Source of the DNA: Globisporangium splendens
Lineage: Eukaryota > Oomycota > Peronosporomycetes > Pythiales > Pythiaceae
DNA: 64,000 bases
Assembly: GCA_006386115.1 (NCBI GenBank)
Contig: VFIW01000019.1
Span: 372,001-436,000, forward strand
Direction: 5' to 3'
This document shows, one piece after another, positions 46,594 through 57,201 of the stretch. Both the position numbers and the translations under genes were made by a program. Numbering within the stretch: the first letter of the stretch is position 1; every line of letters begins with the position of its first letter. Under the pieces are notes generated by a model that saw only the letters and a program-made list of their open reading frames with translations, was not told where the DNA came from and did no database searches.

Positions 46594-48699
46594 TCACCGC
46601 CCGAGTCCGAGCGAGACATTGTTGCTGTGAGCCTTGCTCAGGATGAATCGCGCTCGGTCACCGGCCGCAGCGGCGCGGCCGTTTGGAAACATAGACTCGG
46701 GCAGATCCTGCCATCTCGCGTACGAGATCTCGGCGTGCATCGTGCTCTTCTTCTCGGTGCAATTCGCCAACTCGGTGCCCATAAAGTACCGCACGTCCGG
46801 CAGCGCGCACGTTTTCGCTATTTCGGACTTCGTACTTGGAGAAATCGTGTACGCCAGCAGGTAATACCCGATCGATTTCGATTCGTCTCGACTTTGGTGG
46901 TGCTGGGGCTTGACCAGTTCCGGCAGCGAGTGCACACTCTCGATCGACGATGTGAGCTGTAAAGTCTCCACGAGCTTCCGCGTTCGACTGGCCACAAAGT
47001 TGGCCCATTCGCTCAGCTCGTCATCGTCCTGAGCGCGTAGTTCGATGACCAAGTAGTGATCGTAGCGAACGAGGAACTCGGTCGGCGCAAACAGTTTGTG
47101 CCACACTGCGGGGCTACTCAGCCCCTTCGCCTGCATCTCATCCATGATGCGTTTCCCGCGCTCAAACTCTTCTTGCAGCACGCGCATCGTCGACTCGTTC
47201 ACGTTCACTGATGAATTGACAGCCGGGAAGCCCGGCGTGATGATCGGCATGAGGTGGCCGCGGTCGTGGTGGTGCTTCTGCGGATTCCACTGCGCACACG
47301 ACGCGATCTCCGAGGATTCGTACGGCTTGGAAATCAGCACTGGCGTTGGCCAACTCCAGGTCGACAAAATGGTGAAGAATCGGTGGATCACCGACGAAAT
47401 CGTGGCCTTTGGGAACATTTGACACACGAATGCCACCAGAATGGTCCACGAAATGCCGCCGAGGAAACCAGCCTTGTTCGAGTACAAACCGCGGCGTTTC
47501 GCCCACAGCCGCACGATGCGCAGGCATGACCGGAAGGCGCAGCCATTGGGCACGAGCTCCAAAATCAACGACGCCACGCGCGGCACTGACAACGAGCGAA
47601 TGGACGTCGCGTCCATGCCAACGAGCACTTGGTCACTGTGGATCGGCAGGTTCTTCGGCACAATGTCTTGCGTGTAGCGAGCAAAAAGCAGATCGATCCG
47701 AACGCCGTTGAGCTGAAATGCTAGAACAGGCACGGCGGCTTTGTTCATTGCCACGATCTTGGTGACGCACGTTGTTGCGCGTAAATACTCGTACAATGAG
47801 CCAAAGAACGACTCGGACGTGACGAAGTTCGGCAACAGCGTGACAATGTCGAGGTCCGACTCCGAGAGTCCGACCTTGAGGTGCCAGCTTCCACCCAGGA
47901 GCAAGGTCGCAGTCGTCTCCTTGTCGGGACCGAATGCGATCTGCAGCCAGTCATCCACGAGCCGCTGGACTTCGTTGATGACAAGATGCTTCGCGCTGAG
48001 CTCCTCGGGGTTTGGGAGCGGGGCAATTGCATTTAGGCATTTCATCAATCCGTTCGTGTTTCGAAAGTCGTACTCGGTGGGTGGACCAATGTTGATTGGT
48101 CGAACGATCTGACGAACGCGAGTCAGGAGTGGTCCAGAGGCACCACGTTCAGCTGAATCTGGAGTGTATCGTCGAATGGGGGCGACCTCTTTCTGAGATT
48201 GACCTGCAAGCTGTTTGATCTGGGCCGTTGGACTCATTCGCCCTCGACATTGCTGGCCGGACTCATGTGATTCTTGGACCTTTCCATTCTGACGCCGAGC
48301 CTTATTCCGGCTGGTAGGACTCTGCATGGAGCTTGACACGCCTTGAGAGATAGATACCAACTCGACTGGAGTCGGAGTCTCAGTATCCGTACTGCATCTT
48401 CCGACTGGAGAGTGACTTCGATTGCTCCATCCGTCCGACTCCTGCTCCGTGCTCGATCCAGTCGACAGTTCGTCCCACAAGAGCTCTCTGCAATCGGTGT
48501 CGTGACTTGTACAACTCGTGCGGGTGCCACTGGAGGAGTTGCAGTCCTCCTCTTGCTTCACGTCGCGCTTCTTTCTGAAGCTCGGTCGTCGAGAGCCTGG
48601 TGAAGCAAGCTTCCCATTCTGCTCTTTCACCTTCTCGCCACTGGACTGGCGAGATTGACTCACCACTTGCGGTCTCTGCAGGCATGTGGTATTCATCAT
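46594..48699 (-). CDS. PAP1: Nuclear poly(A) polymerase
   Basis: A single exon gives a 701-aa canonical poly(A) polymerase, which adds the poly(A) tail to cleaved pre-mRNA. About 190 residues of Ser/Arg-rich disordered sequence come first, an unusual N-terminal extension. The nucleotidyltransferase core has GGSWHLKVGLSESDLDIVTL, with the two motif Asp residues in DLD, and VRIDLLFAR with the third. The central domain has the near-diagnostic WAKRRGLYSNKAGFLGGISW and LVAFVCQMFPKA. The RNA-binding domain carries FFTILSTWSWPTPV and MPIITPGFPAVNSSVNV. The motif is GSW..KVGLSESDLD rather than the usual GSY..GV...ADID, a mild divergence. The ATG at 48699 (MMNTTCLQ) is the first in the frame. Confidence 0.93.
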   Translation of the reverse strand: MMNTTCLQRPQVVSQSRQSSGEKVKEQNGKLASPGSRRPSFRKKRDVKQEEDCNSSSGTRTSCTSHDTDCRELLWDELSTGSSTEQESDGWSNRSHSPVGRCSTDTETPTPVELVSISQGVSSSMQSPTSRNKARRQNGKVQESHESGQQCRGRMSPTAQIKQLAGQSQKEVAPIRRYTPDSAERGASGPLLTRVRQIVRPINIGPPTEYDFRNTNGLMKCLNAIAPLPNPEELSAKHLVINEVQRLVDDWLQIAFGPDKETTATLLLGGSWHLKVGLSESDLDIVTLLPNFVTSESFFGSLYEYLRATTCVTKIVAMNKAAVPVLAFQLNGVRIDLLFARYTQDIVPKNLPIHSDQVLVGMDATSIRSLSVPRVASLILELVPNGCAFRSCLRIVRLWAKRRGLYSNKAGFLGGISWTILVAFVCQMFPKATISSVIHRFFTILSTWSWPTPVLISKPYESSEIASCAQWNPQKHHHDRGHLMPIITPGFPAVNSSVNVNESTMRVLQEEFERGKRIMDEMQAKGLSSPAVWHKLFAPTEFLVRYDHYLVIELRAQDDDELSEWANFVASRTRKLVETLQLTSSIESVHSLPELVKPQHHQSRDESKSIGYYLLAYTISPSTKSEIAKTCALPDVRYFMGTELANCTEKKSTMHAEISYARWQDLPESMFPNGRAAAAGDRARFILSKAHSNNVSLGLGR

Positions 48700-49960
48700 G
48701 GTTGTGCTTCAACAGGACGCAATCTAGACCACGAGGCAGCACTCTATTCGATACTATGCAGCAGCACACAAGCAAGGTCCATCACTCGCCATTTCCATAG
48801 TAGTCAATAACACAATGTAAATGAAGAATGCACGTACCCTGCCAAGCCGTTCAACGCCGAGCGCAAGTTGGAGAATGACAGACGAACTCGCCGTCAAGTG
48901 AGCGAACCAGAAACGCACGAAGTCGGGTCACGCGCCTGAGTGGAGCAGCCAGCAGACGGTTCTGTCGGCAAGCACGGAACTGTGGAAGTGGAGGTGATGA
49001 TGGAGCGCTCAGGAGGAGTGGCGCAGACGCAGGCAGCAGCAGCAGAGTGGCAATCACAAGTGCGGAGAGGAGCAATGGAGAGCCAAAAAGGGACTTCTGT
49101 GATTGAGCTCAGAAAAGGACCGAGCCCTTGGTGGCGGGGTAGGGAACGTATCTTGCAACTCTATTTTGCTCGTCCACAGGTTACGAGGGGAAGGGAAAGC
49201 GGACGGTACGCTCGTCGTGGATTGGCTCACGCAGAGGACGAGCATGTAGAGCTGCGAACGGAGTGATGGTCCACCCTGGTCAGTGGAGATCGAACAGGAA
49301 GATGGGGCATTTGATCGGATTTACAGGGGAAAAGCAGTTATTGAGGTTGCAGATAATAGCAATGACATAAAATCCAGATCGCATGCGTTCACCGGATATA
49401 CGTTTACACAGGTAAAGTCACGTGCATGCTGTTGTCCTGTCGAGCGGATGGCTTGATATGTACCTGTACGAACCCAGAGCCACAACTCGGACTCGTCAGC
49501 CCGAGTGTTCTGGTAACTGACTTTGCCAACGACCTCATCTTGCAGATCTCGATCATGCCGACGAATTGCAAAATAGAAACCTCCTCCTCTTGTAGATGAG
49601 CGTGACTTGAGGCTCTGGTCTTCGAAAGGAAGAGCTCAAGTGTTGGGCTCTGACACATGTCGCCATTGGACGCGGGAATTAATGGAAGGATCCATGGTGT
49701 CGACGCCGGCAAATCCAGTCCGAGCCTCAAGATCTCTTCATCGACTTAATCTTCCCGAGCACCTCAACGTGTTCATACCTTTTGAGGCTCAGATCACCTA
49801 CTAAAGAAACGATGAGTGCGCAAACTATAAACCTGTTGCAGTCGCATGTCTTTTGTTTTCGATTTCTGAGAATTTGACAGAGGCTGCAAAGAGACAACGA
49901 GCTGCGCAACGCGGAAAGGACAGAGAGCAACAAATGGAGCAAAAAATGACTGCGACTCCC
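48700..49960. other. Intergenic region, no confident gene
   Basis: The poly(A) polymerase promoter must lie at the left end. Between 49330 and 49730 both minus-strand frames stay open for about 100 codons (for example GGGFYFAIRRHDRDLQDEVV), but neither has a start or a recognised domain. They may be remnants of a decayed gene. Confidence 0.35.
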
Positions 49961-49965
49961 AATAG

Positions 49966-50508
49966 AAATTCGAAGAGCATGACATGAGAAAGGATGTCAA
50001 GTGGGTGCAGGAAAAGCCAAAAGTCTGCGACGTCTGTGGGACCGGTCGGCTGACTACAGGCGAACTCAAGTGCGCTCGGCTTTTCTTGTATTTATTTGAT
50101 CGTTAGGCTCAAAGTTGCTGTAGTTTCCCAAGTTTTTCGTGTGGATAAAACTCGGTGGACAGAGACCAGTGAACTGAGTTCGTTGTCGTTGAGGGGTAGG
50201 GGCAGGAAGATCTTTCATCAGATTCAGACTGACAACGAGATCCCCGAGCCCTCTCCACTTCAATCACCTTCCAACGAGCGGATCCGCTTGCCCTACCCAC
50301 AGTGGACGCTGTCTTGAGGATGACCAGTGTGAAAAGCTCCCAAGTCTCCATTGAGGCAGCATGGACACATTGGCATATGGAGACTGTGTCTGTGGCTCAC
50401 AAAGCTGCAATGGCGGCAGCAACAGCCGAGTTCCATTCACGGTATCAAGAGCCAGAGGGTGGCTCTAATGCCTTGAAAAATTGGCTTTTGTGGCTGTGTG
50501 GTGGCTGA
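49966..50508 (+). pseudogene. Possible remnant of a zinc-finger (FYVE-like) gene
   Basis: The plus strand reads EEHDMRKDVKWVQEKPKVC followed by DVCGTGRLTTGELK (49966-50069). After a short gap with GT...AG ends it reads VAVVSQVFRVDKTRW (50107-50317), then, in a third open stretch (up to 50508), AAWTHWHMETVSVAHKAA. A CxxCG pair followed by a VV.....RV.K segment recalls the zinc-binding half of oomycete FYVE-type fingers with later cysteines lost. The apparent intron is only 37 nt, and the pieces are in different frames. Treated as a decayed gene. Confidence 0.25.
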
Positions 50509-51841
50509 GAAAGGAATCGCAACACCACCACGTCTCCAGACTGTGCAATACCAGTTGCTGTTGCAGTTCTGGTAATGCGATGCAGTCCCCTTCGCCCATT
50601 TCAGCAGCGTGAAGAACCAGTAAAAGAGTCATTGCGATCGCGAAATCGCTCTGCGACGAGCTTGCTGTCTGCTATACGACCGAGCACCAGGTTCCATATT
50701 CCACCGCCCTTTTCTTCATAAAGGCTCTGCGCACGCTTGCATGTGCGTGCGACTCGCAGTCGCCACTTCTTCAATGTGAGACCGTGCACCCATGCTCCTG
50801 GAAAGAACTTTGGAAAGCGAGTCTCTGCCAACAGTCGCTTGCCTCACATTCAAACGATGCGATCGCCCCATCATCGAGATTCGGTTCTGTGGCTCGTTCT
50901 AAGAGCGGAGCATGCGACCATCTTCCTGGGTTTAATCGAGATTCTGGACCAGACCAAGTCAACTGCACCCAGTCAAGACCACCTACTTTGTCAATTATGT
51001 TTGCTTCGTCGCATTATTGTACACGAGCAGTTCGTTTGCATTTTGTTCGTCCACATGATTGGAACCTCTCCATCGTATCGCTATTCCAAATCACAGTTGA
51101 AGAGACCGCAACGTAATGGGATGAGGTGGTGGATGCATGGATGACGCCAAAGTCGCTGCAACTCGTTGTCAGCAGATCGCACTCTAGGTAGCGTACACAG
51201 CAGCGTGGAGAGCTCGCTTTCGAAAAGATCCCCATCACGCACGCGTTATCAGACGCAAACGCCACGCGCTTGAAACACTCAGCACACTATTGCATGGAAA
51301 CAGTTCCACTGCAGTTGTAATGCACCCAAACGCGCTGAGTTAGCGACAGGAGTTGAGCGATTAAGTAGGTGCAATGAGTGCTGTTTGTTGTCAACCCTGT
51401 ACTAATGGGTATATCTCGTTAATAGTGTTTTATCCAGTATAGAAAGGCTATTTTAGTAAAATGTACAGCTCTAACATGATAAAAAGAGTTTTGTGCTCAG
51501 AAAGGTTGCTTTGTGAGAAGACAAACACAGTAAATGGTGCCAGTATCGACACCTTTAACGCCCAATTACCTTGTTCACTTGGATAGTGTCGTGTCTAATC
51601 CACCATCTCCCCAAACTGCAACTTACTGATCTAGGTTGTTAACTTTCAACCCAAACACTCCACCACTTTCCAAAACGTCACCAAAATTAACCTACATCAA
51701 ATAATTGCCAATTCCATCAATTGATAAACCTTTGACAGCGTATCAATAGTCAGTGGCAGGTTCTGCTGAATGCGCAGTCACGCTTCTGACACTGCTCATC
51801 AAAATCGACGTGGTGCACAACCAATAAGGGAAGAAGACACC
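50509..51841. other. Intergenic region, no gene recognised
   Basis: Short, overlapping ORFs without motifs. The right end is AT-rich and must include the promoter of the Nudix gene. Confidence 0.45.
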
Positions 51842-53020
51842 ATGAGCCGCCAGGCGCTGCGTCCGTTCCTCGCGCCGCAGAAGCTGTCGGTGCTGCTGCC
51901 GCTGCTGGAGCGTAACCTCGCGAAGCTCACGGCCGAGAGCGCTGCCACGCCTGCGCCCGTACGTTCTCTTTGTTGCCCCCTTTAAGGCGTCTACGCTAAC
52001 ACAATCGGAGCTCTTTTAATGTAGCGCGCGAGTGTGGCGGCGGTGTTCCGCTGGCGCGAGCGCGAGCAGCGCACGCTGGAGCTGCTGCTCGTGCGGCGCA
52101 GCATCAACGAGCGCGACGCGTGGAGCGGCCAGGTCGCATTCCCAGGGGGCAAGCGCCAGAAGCGCGCGATCGAAGGCAGCGACCCGTTCGACATTGCCGC
52201 CATCAAAGCGAACGAGAAGAACGATGACGTGCCCTGGGAATCGCCCCGAGAGACCGCAACGCGCGAGACCATGGAGGAGATCGGACTCGATCTGACGGCA
52301 CCGTAGGGCTTCCATCTATGGCTGTTGTTGTATTAAGGAGCTATGCTGACTTGTGCGATGCAAACAGAAACGTGCGCTGGATTGGGAGCCTTCCTGCGAT
52401 TCAAACGCATCTGCGGACGTTCTGGGTGAGCACGCAAGGTATGTGGCCGCATTTAAGGAGCTGGAATGTCGTAGCTGCCTTATTAAGGCTCATAGTCGCT
52501 CCTTCTCTCCTCTCTAGTGTTCGTGATGGAGACCCCGGCTGAAGAGCAAGAACTCGCGCTGCGCATCCAGGAATCCGAGATCGCCGACGTGTTCTGGGTC
52601 GACATCCAAGAGTTTTTCAATCCGACCCGGTTCCAGCCGCTCGTGTGGCCCATCGAGGACATGATCCGGCCGCTCGCGACGCGTCCGCGACTCAAAGAGT
52701 TCGTGAGAAAAGTGTTTGGCGACCTCGTGTTCAAGTGCATTTACCTGCCGCGACCGACGCACGCGCTTCCGGACGAAGACATGACTGTGCGCCACCCGTT
52801 TGACTTTATCCTCTGGGGGCTCACGCTTCGCATGATCAGCGACCTGTTCGTCGAGGCCAAAGTGCCGTTGCCCGAGAATGACGTGATGCCGCACTTCGAG
52901 TCGCGCCTCGGTGGCGACCTCGCGCTGTTCCTGTATCGGTATCCTGACAAAGCACTCATGCGTGGTGCCTCCATCGCTGCGCTCGCTGCCGCCGCCAGCT
53001 TCGGACTGAGTCGCCTGTAG
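51842..53020 (+). CDS. Nudix hydrolase, CoA diphosphatase (NUDT7-like), PTS1
   Basis: Four exons (51842-51958, 52025-52302, 52368-52438, 52518-53020) join in phase to 322 aa. The core reads ELLLVRRS...WSGQVAFPGGKR, the hallmark of the CoA-pyrophosphatase branch. The Nudix box helix is RETATRETMEEIGLDL, whose RE and EExG residues bind the metal. About 25 extra, mostly charged residues (KRAIEGSDPF to DDVPW) are inserted between GGKR and the helix. The enzyme should split CoA or acyl-CoA into 3',5'-ADP and (acyl-)phosphopantetheine. The C-terminal residues are SRL, a permitted peroxisomal targeting signal type 1, which fits the peroxisomal place of NUDT7. A C-terminal domain of about 90 residues precedes it (LRMISDLFVEAKVPLPEN). 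Confidence 0.85.
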
Positions 53021-53149
53021 TTGGCATATCAGCATCAACCATGCTAGACTAGACGGAAAGCCACTTTGATATCAACGAAGCTGCATTTTTTGTTGTTCTT
53101 TTCCTGCTTCTCGACTATAACTCGAGTCTTTCTGCTTTTTTTCTGTAGC

Positions 53150-56100
53150 TTATGCCATTCCTGCACGCTGCGACGACGGCGCGCTGCTGGAGGTAGACTC
53201 CTCTCGCTGGCGCGTCTGCTCCTCGACGGCGCGCAGTCGCTCCTGCTCGCGCACAAAGCGGTCGAGTTCGTCCTGCGCATCGGGATGGAAATGGCACACG
53301 TCCTCGAAGATCAGTCGGCGCAGCGTATCTTTGTCCAATTTGCTTCGGTTCTCCTTCTCAAACGAAAAGTCAAACGCCGACTCAGCCGTGGACTCGGTCT
53401 CAGCTTTTCGGTACGAGGCCACGAACGGATGTGCGATCGCTTCATCAACAGTGATGCGCTTACGTGGATCAAACTCCAGCAACCGCGCCATCAGATCGAT
53501 CGCGTCTGCAGGCGCCGAGGGACACACTTTCGAGAACGACTTGGGTTCGTGGTCTGCTTGCCGCGCCATCCACTTTTTCGCCTTGGCGTTCGTGATGAAG
53601 TCCATGTCGTCCTTTGGTGGACTGCCCACCATCTGCAAGATCAAATTGAGCTGGTGCACGTGGTCATGGCCCGGGAACAGCGCTTTCCGTGTGAACAACT
53701 CCACCAGAATGCAGCCGATGGACCATAAATCGATCGCCGTCGTGTACCGACTCGCCAGGAGCAGCTCTGGCGCGCGATACCATCGCGTCACGACGTACTC
53801 GGTGAGCGCCTGATCAATCATTTCGCCTCCATCACTGGCGACTTCGATGCCTCGTGCGAGCCCAAAGTCGCAGATCTTGACGAGACAGTCGCGGTTGATG
53901 AGGATGTTCGACGGTTTAATGTCGCGATGGATGATCTGCGCCGAGTGGATGTACCGAATCGCACACAGGAGCTGGTACGTGATATACGCGATGTGGTCGC
54001 TTGATAGAGTTTCCTGGGAGTTGATCACGCGGTGCAGATCCGTTTCCATGAGATCCGTGACGATGTACGTGTCGTCGAACTCGGTGAGCGACGGGGGACG
54101 CATGACGTCAACCACAGCCACGATGTTCGGATGCTGGAGATGGCGCATCAGTCGAATCTCACGCACGATTCGCTTTGCGTCCACCAGGTCATCGAAGGTT
54201 TTCGGGATGTTCTTGATCGCGACTGAGTTGCCCGTGATCTGATCGCTCGCAGCGATGACGACGCCGTATGCGCCATGGCCGATGGCTCGAATCAGTTGAT
54301 ACCGAGTGTACACACGAAACTTTGTCGACGCAACAGTGAATGTGTACATATCATCTGGGGACCCCATGGACATTCTCTCGGAGCCGCTGTTCCTCTTTGT
54401 CTGATTGCTTGACGACGACCTTTCCGCATTTCCGCTCTCGTAACTCGAGTCGTTCTCGGAATAGAAAGTGTCTGAGAGTCGACGATCCAACGTGTTTCGT
54501 TCTTTCTCCCCAGTCTCCTCGTGCAGCGCCTGTAATCGATCGAAACTCTTCCGATGGCGAGGAGTAGCTTCAGTGCCATCATTGAAGAACGTATCATCGT
54601 CGTCTATGTGCGGTAAGAAGCTAATACTCAGCTGCAAGCGTCCGCAATTGTCTTGACTGTCACCTGAAGCACTGCCACTGGTGATTTTCTTCTTGTCTGG
54701 GGACCCTGTGGCTCCAGAGCTCGACACAAACTCCTCCGGTTTCCGGAGTTCATACCACTTTGGCACCGCTAGCGACGCAATGTCCTCTTCTGTTCCTGCT
54801 GACGTGCCCAGATAATTGGCCAGATTCACTTTTGTACACCCAATGAGCTCGTCGCCCATCACACTCAGACTCCACACTTCAATAAATAAACACGAACTTG
54901 TGCCAGGCACCGCCCCGGAAAACTGGATGCTCAGCGTCTCTGCCCAGAACGGATTGCTGCCATTGCCATTCTTCGACGGTCTCGTCGAGTACGATTTCCA
55001 CGAACCTACGTGGTTCACTGCTTTGCTGCTGCCGCTCGTCGCGGCTTTCATCGTCAAATGGGGGAAATTGTTGAGCCCAATCGTGACTTTGATATTCGCT
55101 GACGCCGGGATGGGCTTCTTTTTCTTGATGCCTTCGCCCGAGATGCACACGACTCGAATCTCACCTGGTGGACACGTGCTCGCCGATTCTTCTTGTTCAT
55201 GGGGCAATTCCAGCGACGGGCCATCAGATTGCACACCGAACGCGACGGCTGCGGCAGTCTTGTCGGCGATGATATTGATGTGGCTGATGCGTCCGTCGGC
55301 CTCAAAGCGCAGCTCGTGCTTCCACAGATGCCGGAACTTGCGGCTACTCGCGAGGTTCTTGATCGTCTCTCGGCCCGTCACCACCGCGAGATCGCCACTT
55401 CTCGCCATGTGCTGCACTGTGTAATGCGAAATGTCGATTGTGCTGTGCAGCTTCGTGAAAAAGAACAGAAAGCCCTCGCAGCCGTGGTACTCGCCTGCGA
55501 TCGGGACCGACGGCGGGTAATTCGACGTGATCGTGATGTTCGGGTGCAGACTCGGGATCAGATCGGCAAAGTTGCCCTTGCGGCACTGGATGTGGCCCCA
55601 CGCTTCGTAAAACATGTACAGATTCACCGAGATCGGCGTGCCCAGCAGCGTCTTCATTATCGTCACGCCCGGTACGAGTCCGCGCGACGGTGCATGCGGA
55701 ATCGATACGCTCAACCGCCCCGACGTCGATGCTGGGAGCTGGTCCACGAGACGCTTCTTGGCCTTGGGCAGAATCGTTTGCTGCTCCAGCGCGGCCGAGA
55801 TGAGGTGGATCCACACGACGCGCTCGATCTCGCTCTCGACGGAAAAATGCATGGACTTCTTCTCCAGCGTCGCCACAGAGAAGCCGTGCGCGCGACCGAC
55901 GTTCTCCTTCGCGACAGCCTTGATCGTGTAGCACCCTTTCCTGCTCTCCTTGCTGCTATTCGTCGCCGTCGCCTTCTCGGGCTTTTCTGTAGACGCCGTG
56001 ACGACGAGACTCTTCTGCGCGGCGATCGCCGACATGGACGCCGTGCGCTGACTCGCATTCGCACCAGTGATACTGCCTCGGGACGACGGTGGCGAGCCAG

Positions 56101-56398
56101 CGGGGTAGCGTGCCTTGGTCAAGTTGCGCTCCTCGATCGCGAGCAGCTCAAGGTACTTGGCCTTGGACTCGAAGACGCGCACCGTGAGCCCGTCCAGCGT
56201 CACGTACATCTCCTCCCAGCGCGGAAGCCACTCTCCCTTCTTCTTCACGACGCCCTGCCACGCGATCGGGATCAGCTTCATGAGCTGCCGGTCCGCCTTC
56301 TGCGTCAGCTTCACGTGCTCCTCTGTCAGCGACAGCCCCACCGCATTCGCATTAGAGGAGGGGGCGGGCACGCGCGCGGGCGGCACAGCGCTCGCCAT
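53150..56398 (-). CDS. MAP kinase with PH, NTF2-like and C2 regions
   Basis: A single exon encodes 1,082 aa. Residues about 47-215 look like a split PH domain (WQGVVKKKGEWLPRWEEMYVTLDG, a Ser-rich insertion, then FSVATLEKKSMHFSVESEIERVVWIHLI). Residues about 250-395 look like an NTF2/SnoaL-like fold (VNLYMFYEAWGHIQ, GEYHGCEGFLFFFTKLHS). Residues about 409-540 look like a C2 domain (GEIRVVCISGEGIKKKKPI, LFIEVWSLSVMGDELIGCTKV). From about 698 a complete MAP-kinase domain follows: IGHGAYGVV, VAIK, HRDIKPSNIL, DFGLARG, activation-loop TEY (T866, Y868), VTRWYRAPELL. The N-terminal modules suggest phosphoinositide- or Ca2+-dependent membrane recruitment. Kinase and TEY are certain; PH and C2 likely; NTF2-like tentative. 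The ATG at 56398 is the first in the frame. Confidence 0.92.
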   Translation of the reverse strand: MASAVPPARVPAPSSNANAVGLSLTEEHVKLTQKADRQLMKLIPIAWQGVVKKKGEWLPRWEEMYVTLDGLTVRVFESKAKYLELLAIEERNLTKARYPAGSPPSSRGSITGANASQRTASMSAIAAQKSLVVTASTEKPEKATATNSSKESRKGCYTIKAVAKENVGRAHGFSVATLEKKSMHFSVESEIERVVWIHLISAALEQQTILPKAKKRLVDQLPASTSGRLSVSIPHAPSRGLVPGVTIMKTLLGTPISVNLYMFYEAWGHIQCRKGNFADLIPSLHPNITITSNYPPSVPIAGEYHGCEGFLFFFTKLHSTIDISHYTVQHMARSGDLAVVTGRETIKNLASSRKFRHLWKHELRFEADGRISHINIIADKTAAAVAFGVQSDGPSLELPHEQEESASTCPPGEIRVVCISGEGIKKKKPIPASANIKVTIGLNNFPHLTMKAATSGSSKAVNHVGSWKSYSTRPSKNGNGSNPFWAETLSIQFSGAVPGTSSCLFIEVWSLSVMGDELIGCTKVNLANYLGTSAGTEEDIASLAVPKWYELRKPEEFVSSSGATGSPDKKKITSGSASGDSQDNCGRLQLSISFLPHIDDDDTFFNDGTEATPRHRKSFDRLQALHEETGEKERNTLDRRLSDTFYSENDSSYESGNAERSSSSNQTKRNSGSERMSMGSPDDMYTFTVASTKFRVYTRYQLIRAIGHGAYGVVIAASDQITGNSVAIKNIPKTFDDLVDAKRIVREIRLMRHLQHPNIVAVVDVMRPPSLTEFDDTYIVTDLMETDLHRVINSQETLSSDHIAYITYQLLCAIRYIHSAQIIHRDIKPSNILINRDCLVKICDFGLARGIEVASDGGEMIDQALTEYVVTRWYRAPELLLASRYTTAIDLWSIGCILVELFTRKALFPGHDHVHQLNLILQMVGSPPKDDMDFITNAKAKKWMARQADHEPKSFSKVCPSAPADAIDLMARLLEFDPRKRITVDEAIAHPFVASYRKAETESTAESAFDFSFEKENRSKLDKDTLRRLIFEDVCHFHPDAQDELDRFVREQERLRAVEEQTRQREESTSSSAPSSQRAGMA

Positions 56399-57086
56399 AA
56401 CCAGACAGATGGAGGCGAGGGGGGACGATGGCGCTGTGGCTCGTCAGTCTCAGGATGGCGAGGCGCCTGTGTGCGGGACGGCACAAAAATAACGTATGAC
56501 GAAAACTACCTGTCGGAGTTTATGGAATGTTAAATTTGATAAATCAGGTATAGAAAGGGGGGTTAAATGCTCTCATAAGCATGATGAGGGTGAGGTTTGA
56601 GAAGTAAATATAGAAAGAAGTTGGATGGACGGAAAGAGGAAGAACCACAACTTTGTGTGGGTACCTGAGATATAATAATAGTACAAATACAGTCTTCTAA
56701 TTTCCAGTTTCAAGAAGCAAAGGCCATAATAGGACGTAAGCCAAAAGTCCACAGATGAAGAACTTTATTTCGGGACGAAACAAATTGCAGTGACACAACT
56801 AATTTAGGACGCCACAGAGCAAATTAACTTTAGGACCGAGAGCCCAAACTTCAGAGAGCAATTGCATTTGCCGCGACAACCTGCACACATGAAGGCAGAG
56901 AGCATCGATTTCAACAAGCCATACATTGGACCAATTCCACACTCAATTATGAAGACTAGAAAGAAGCGCAGCATGCGCACAACAATACTGGCAGCGCTCC
57001 TAAGGAGGCATCAAGATAGAAGAGCATCGATGACAACGAAAAATAAACTGAACGACATTTACACACAGTGTAGTTTCCACTGCACG
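56399..57086. other. Intergenic, no gene recognised
   Basis: Upstream region of the MAP kinase and flank of the second inverted repeat. Short ORFs only. Confidence 0.5.
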
Positions 57087-57201
57087 TGATCCTCACTAGA
57101 AGATAGATATAGAAAACCCCAGAAAGCTGTAGTCTCCTATGTATTCTACAGGCTCAGCGAGATCAACAGCAACGTCAATCATCGCCCTCGTACTCGCTCA
57201 C

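Noticed and set aside
48851..49075. Signal-peptide-like minus-strand ORF (LLLSALVIATLLLLPASA) as a possible secreted effector
   Set aside because: No ATG in frame near its start, no exact RxLR motif, and the hydrophobic run comes from CAG/GCA-rich DNA in the PAP upstream region.
55193..56533. 446-codon plus-strand ORF opposite the MAP kinase N-terminus
   Set aside because: Low-complexity Arg/His/Asp-rich antisense frame; the kinase frame carries recognisable domains.
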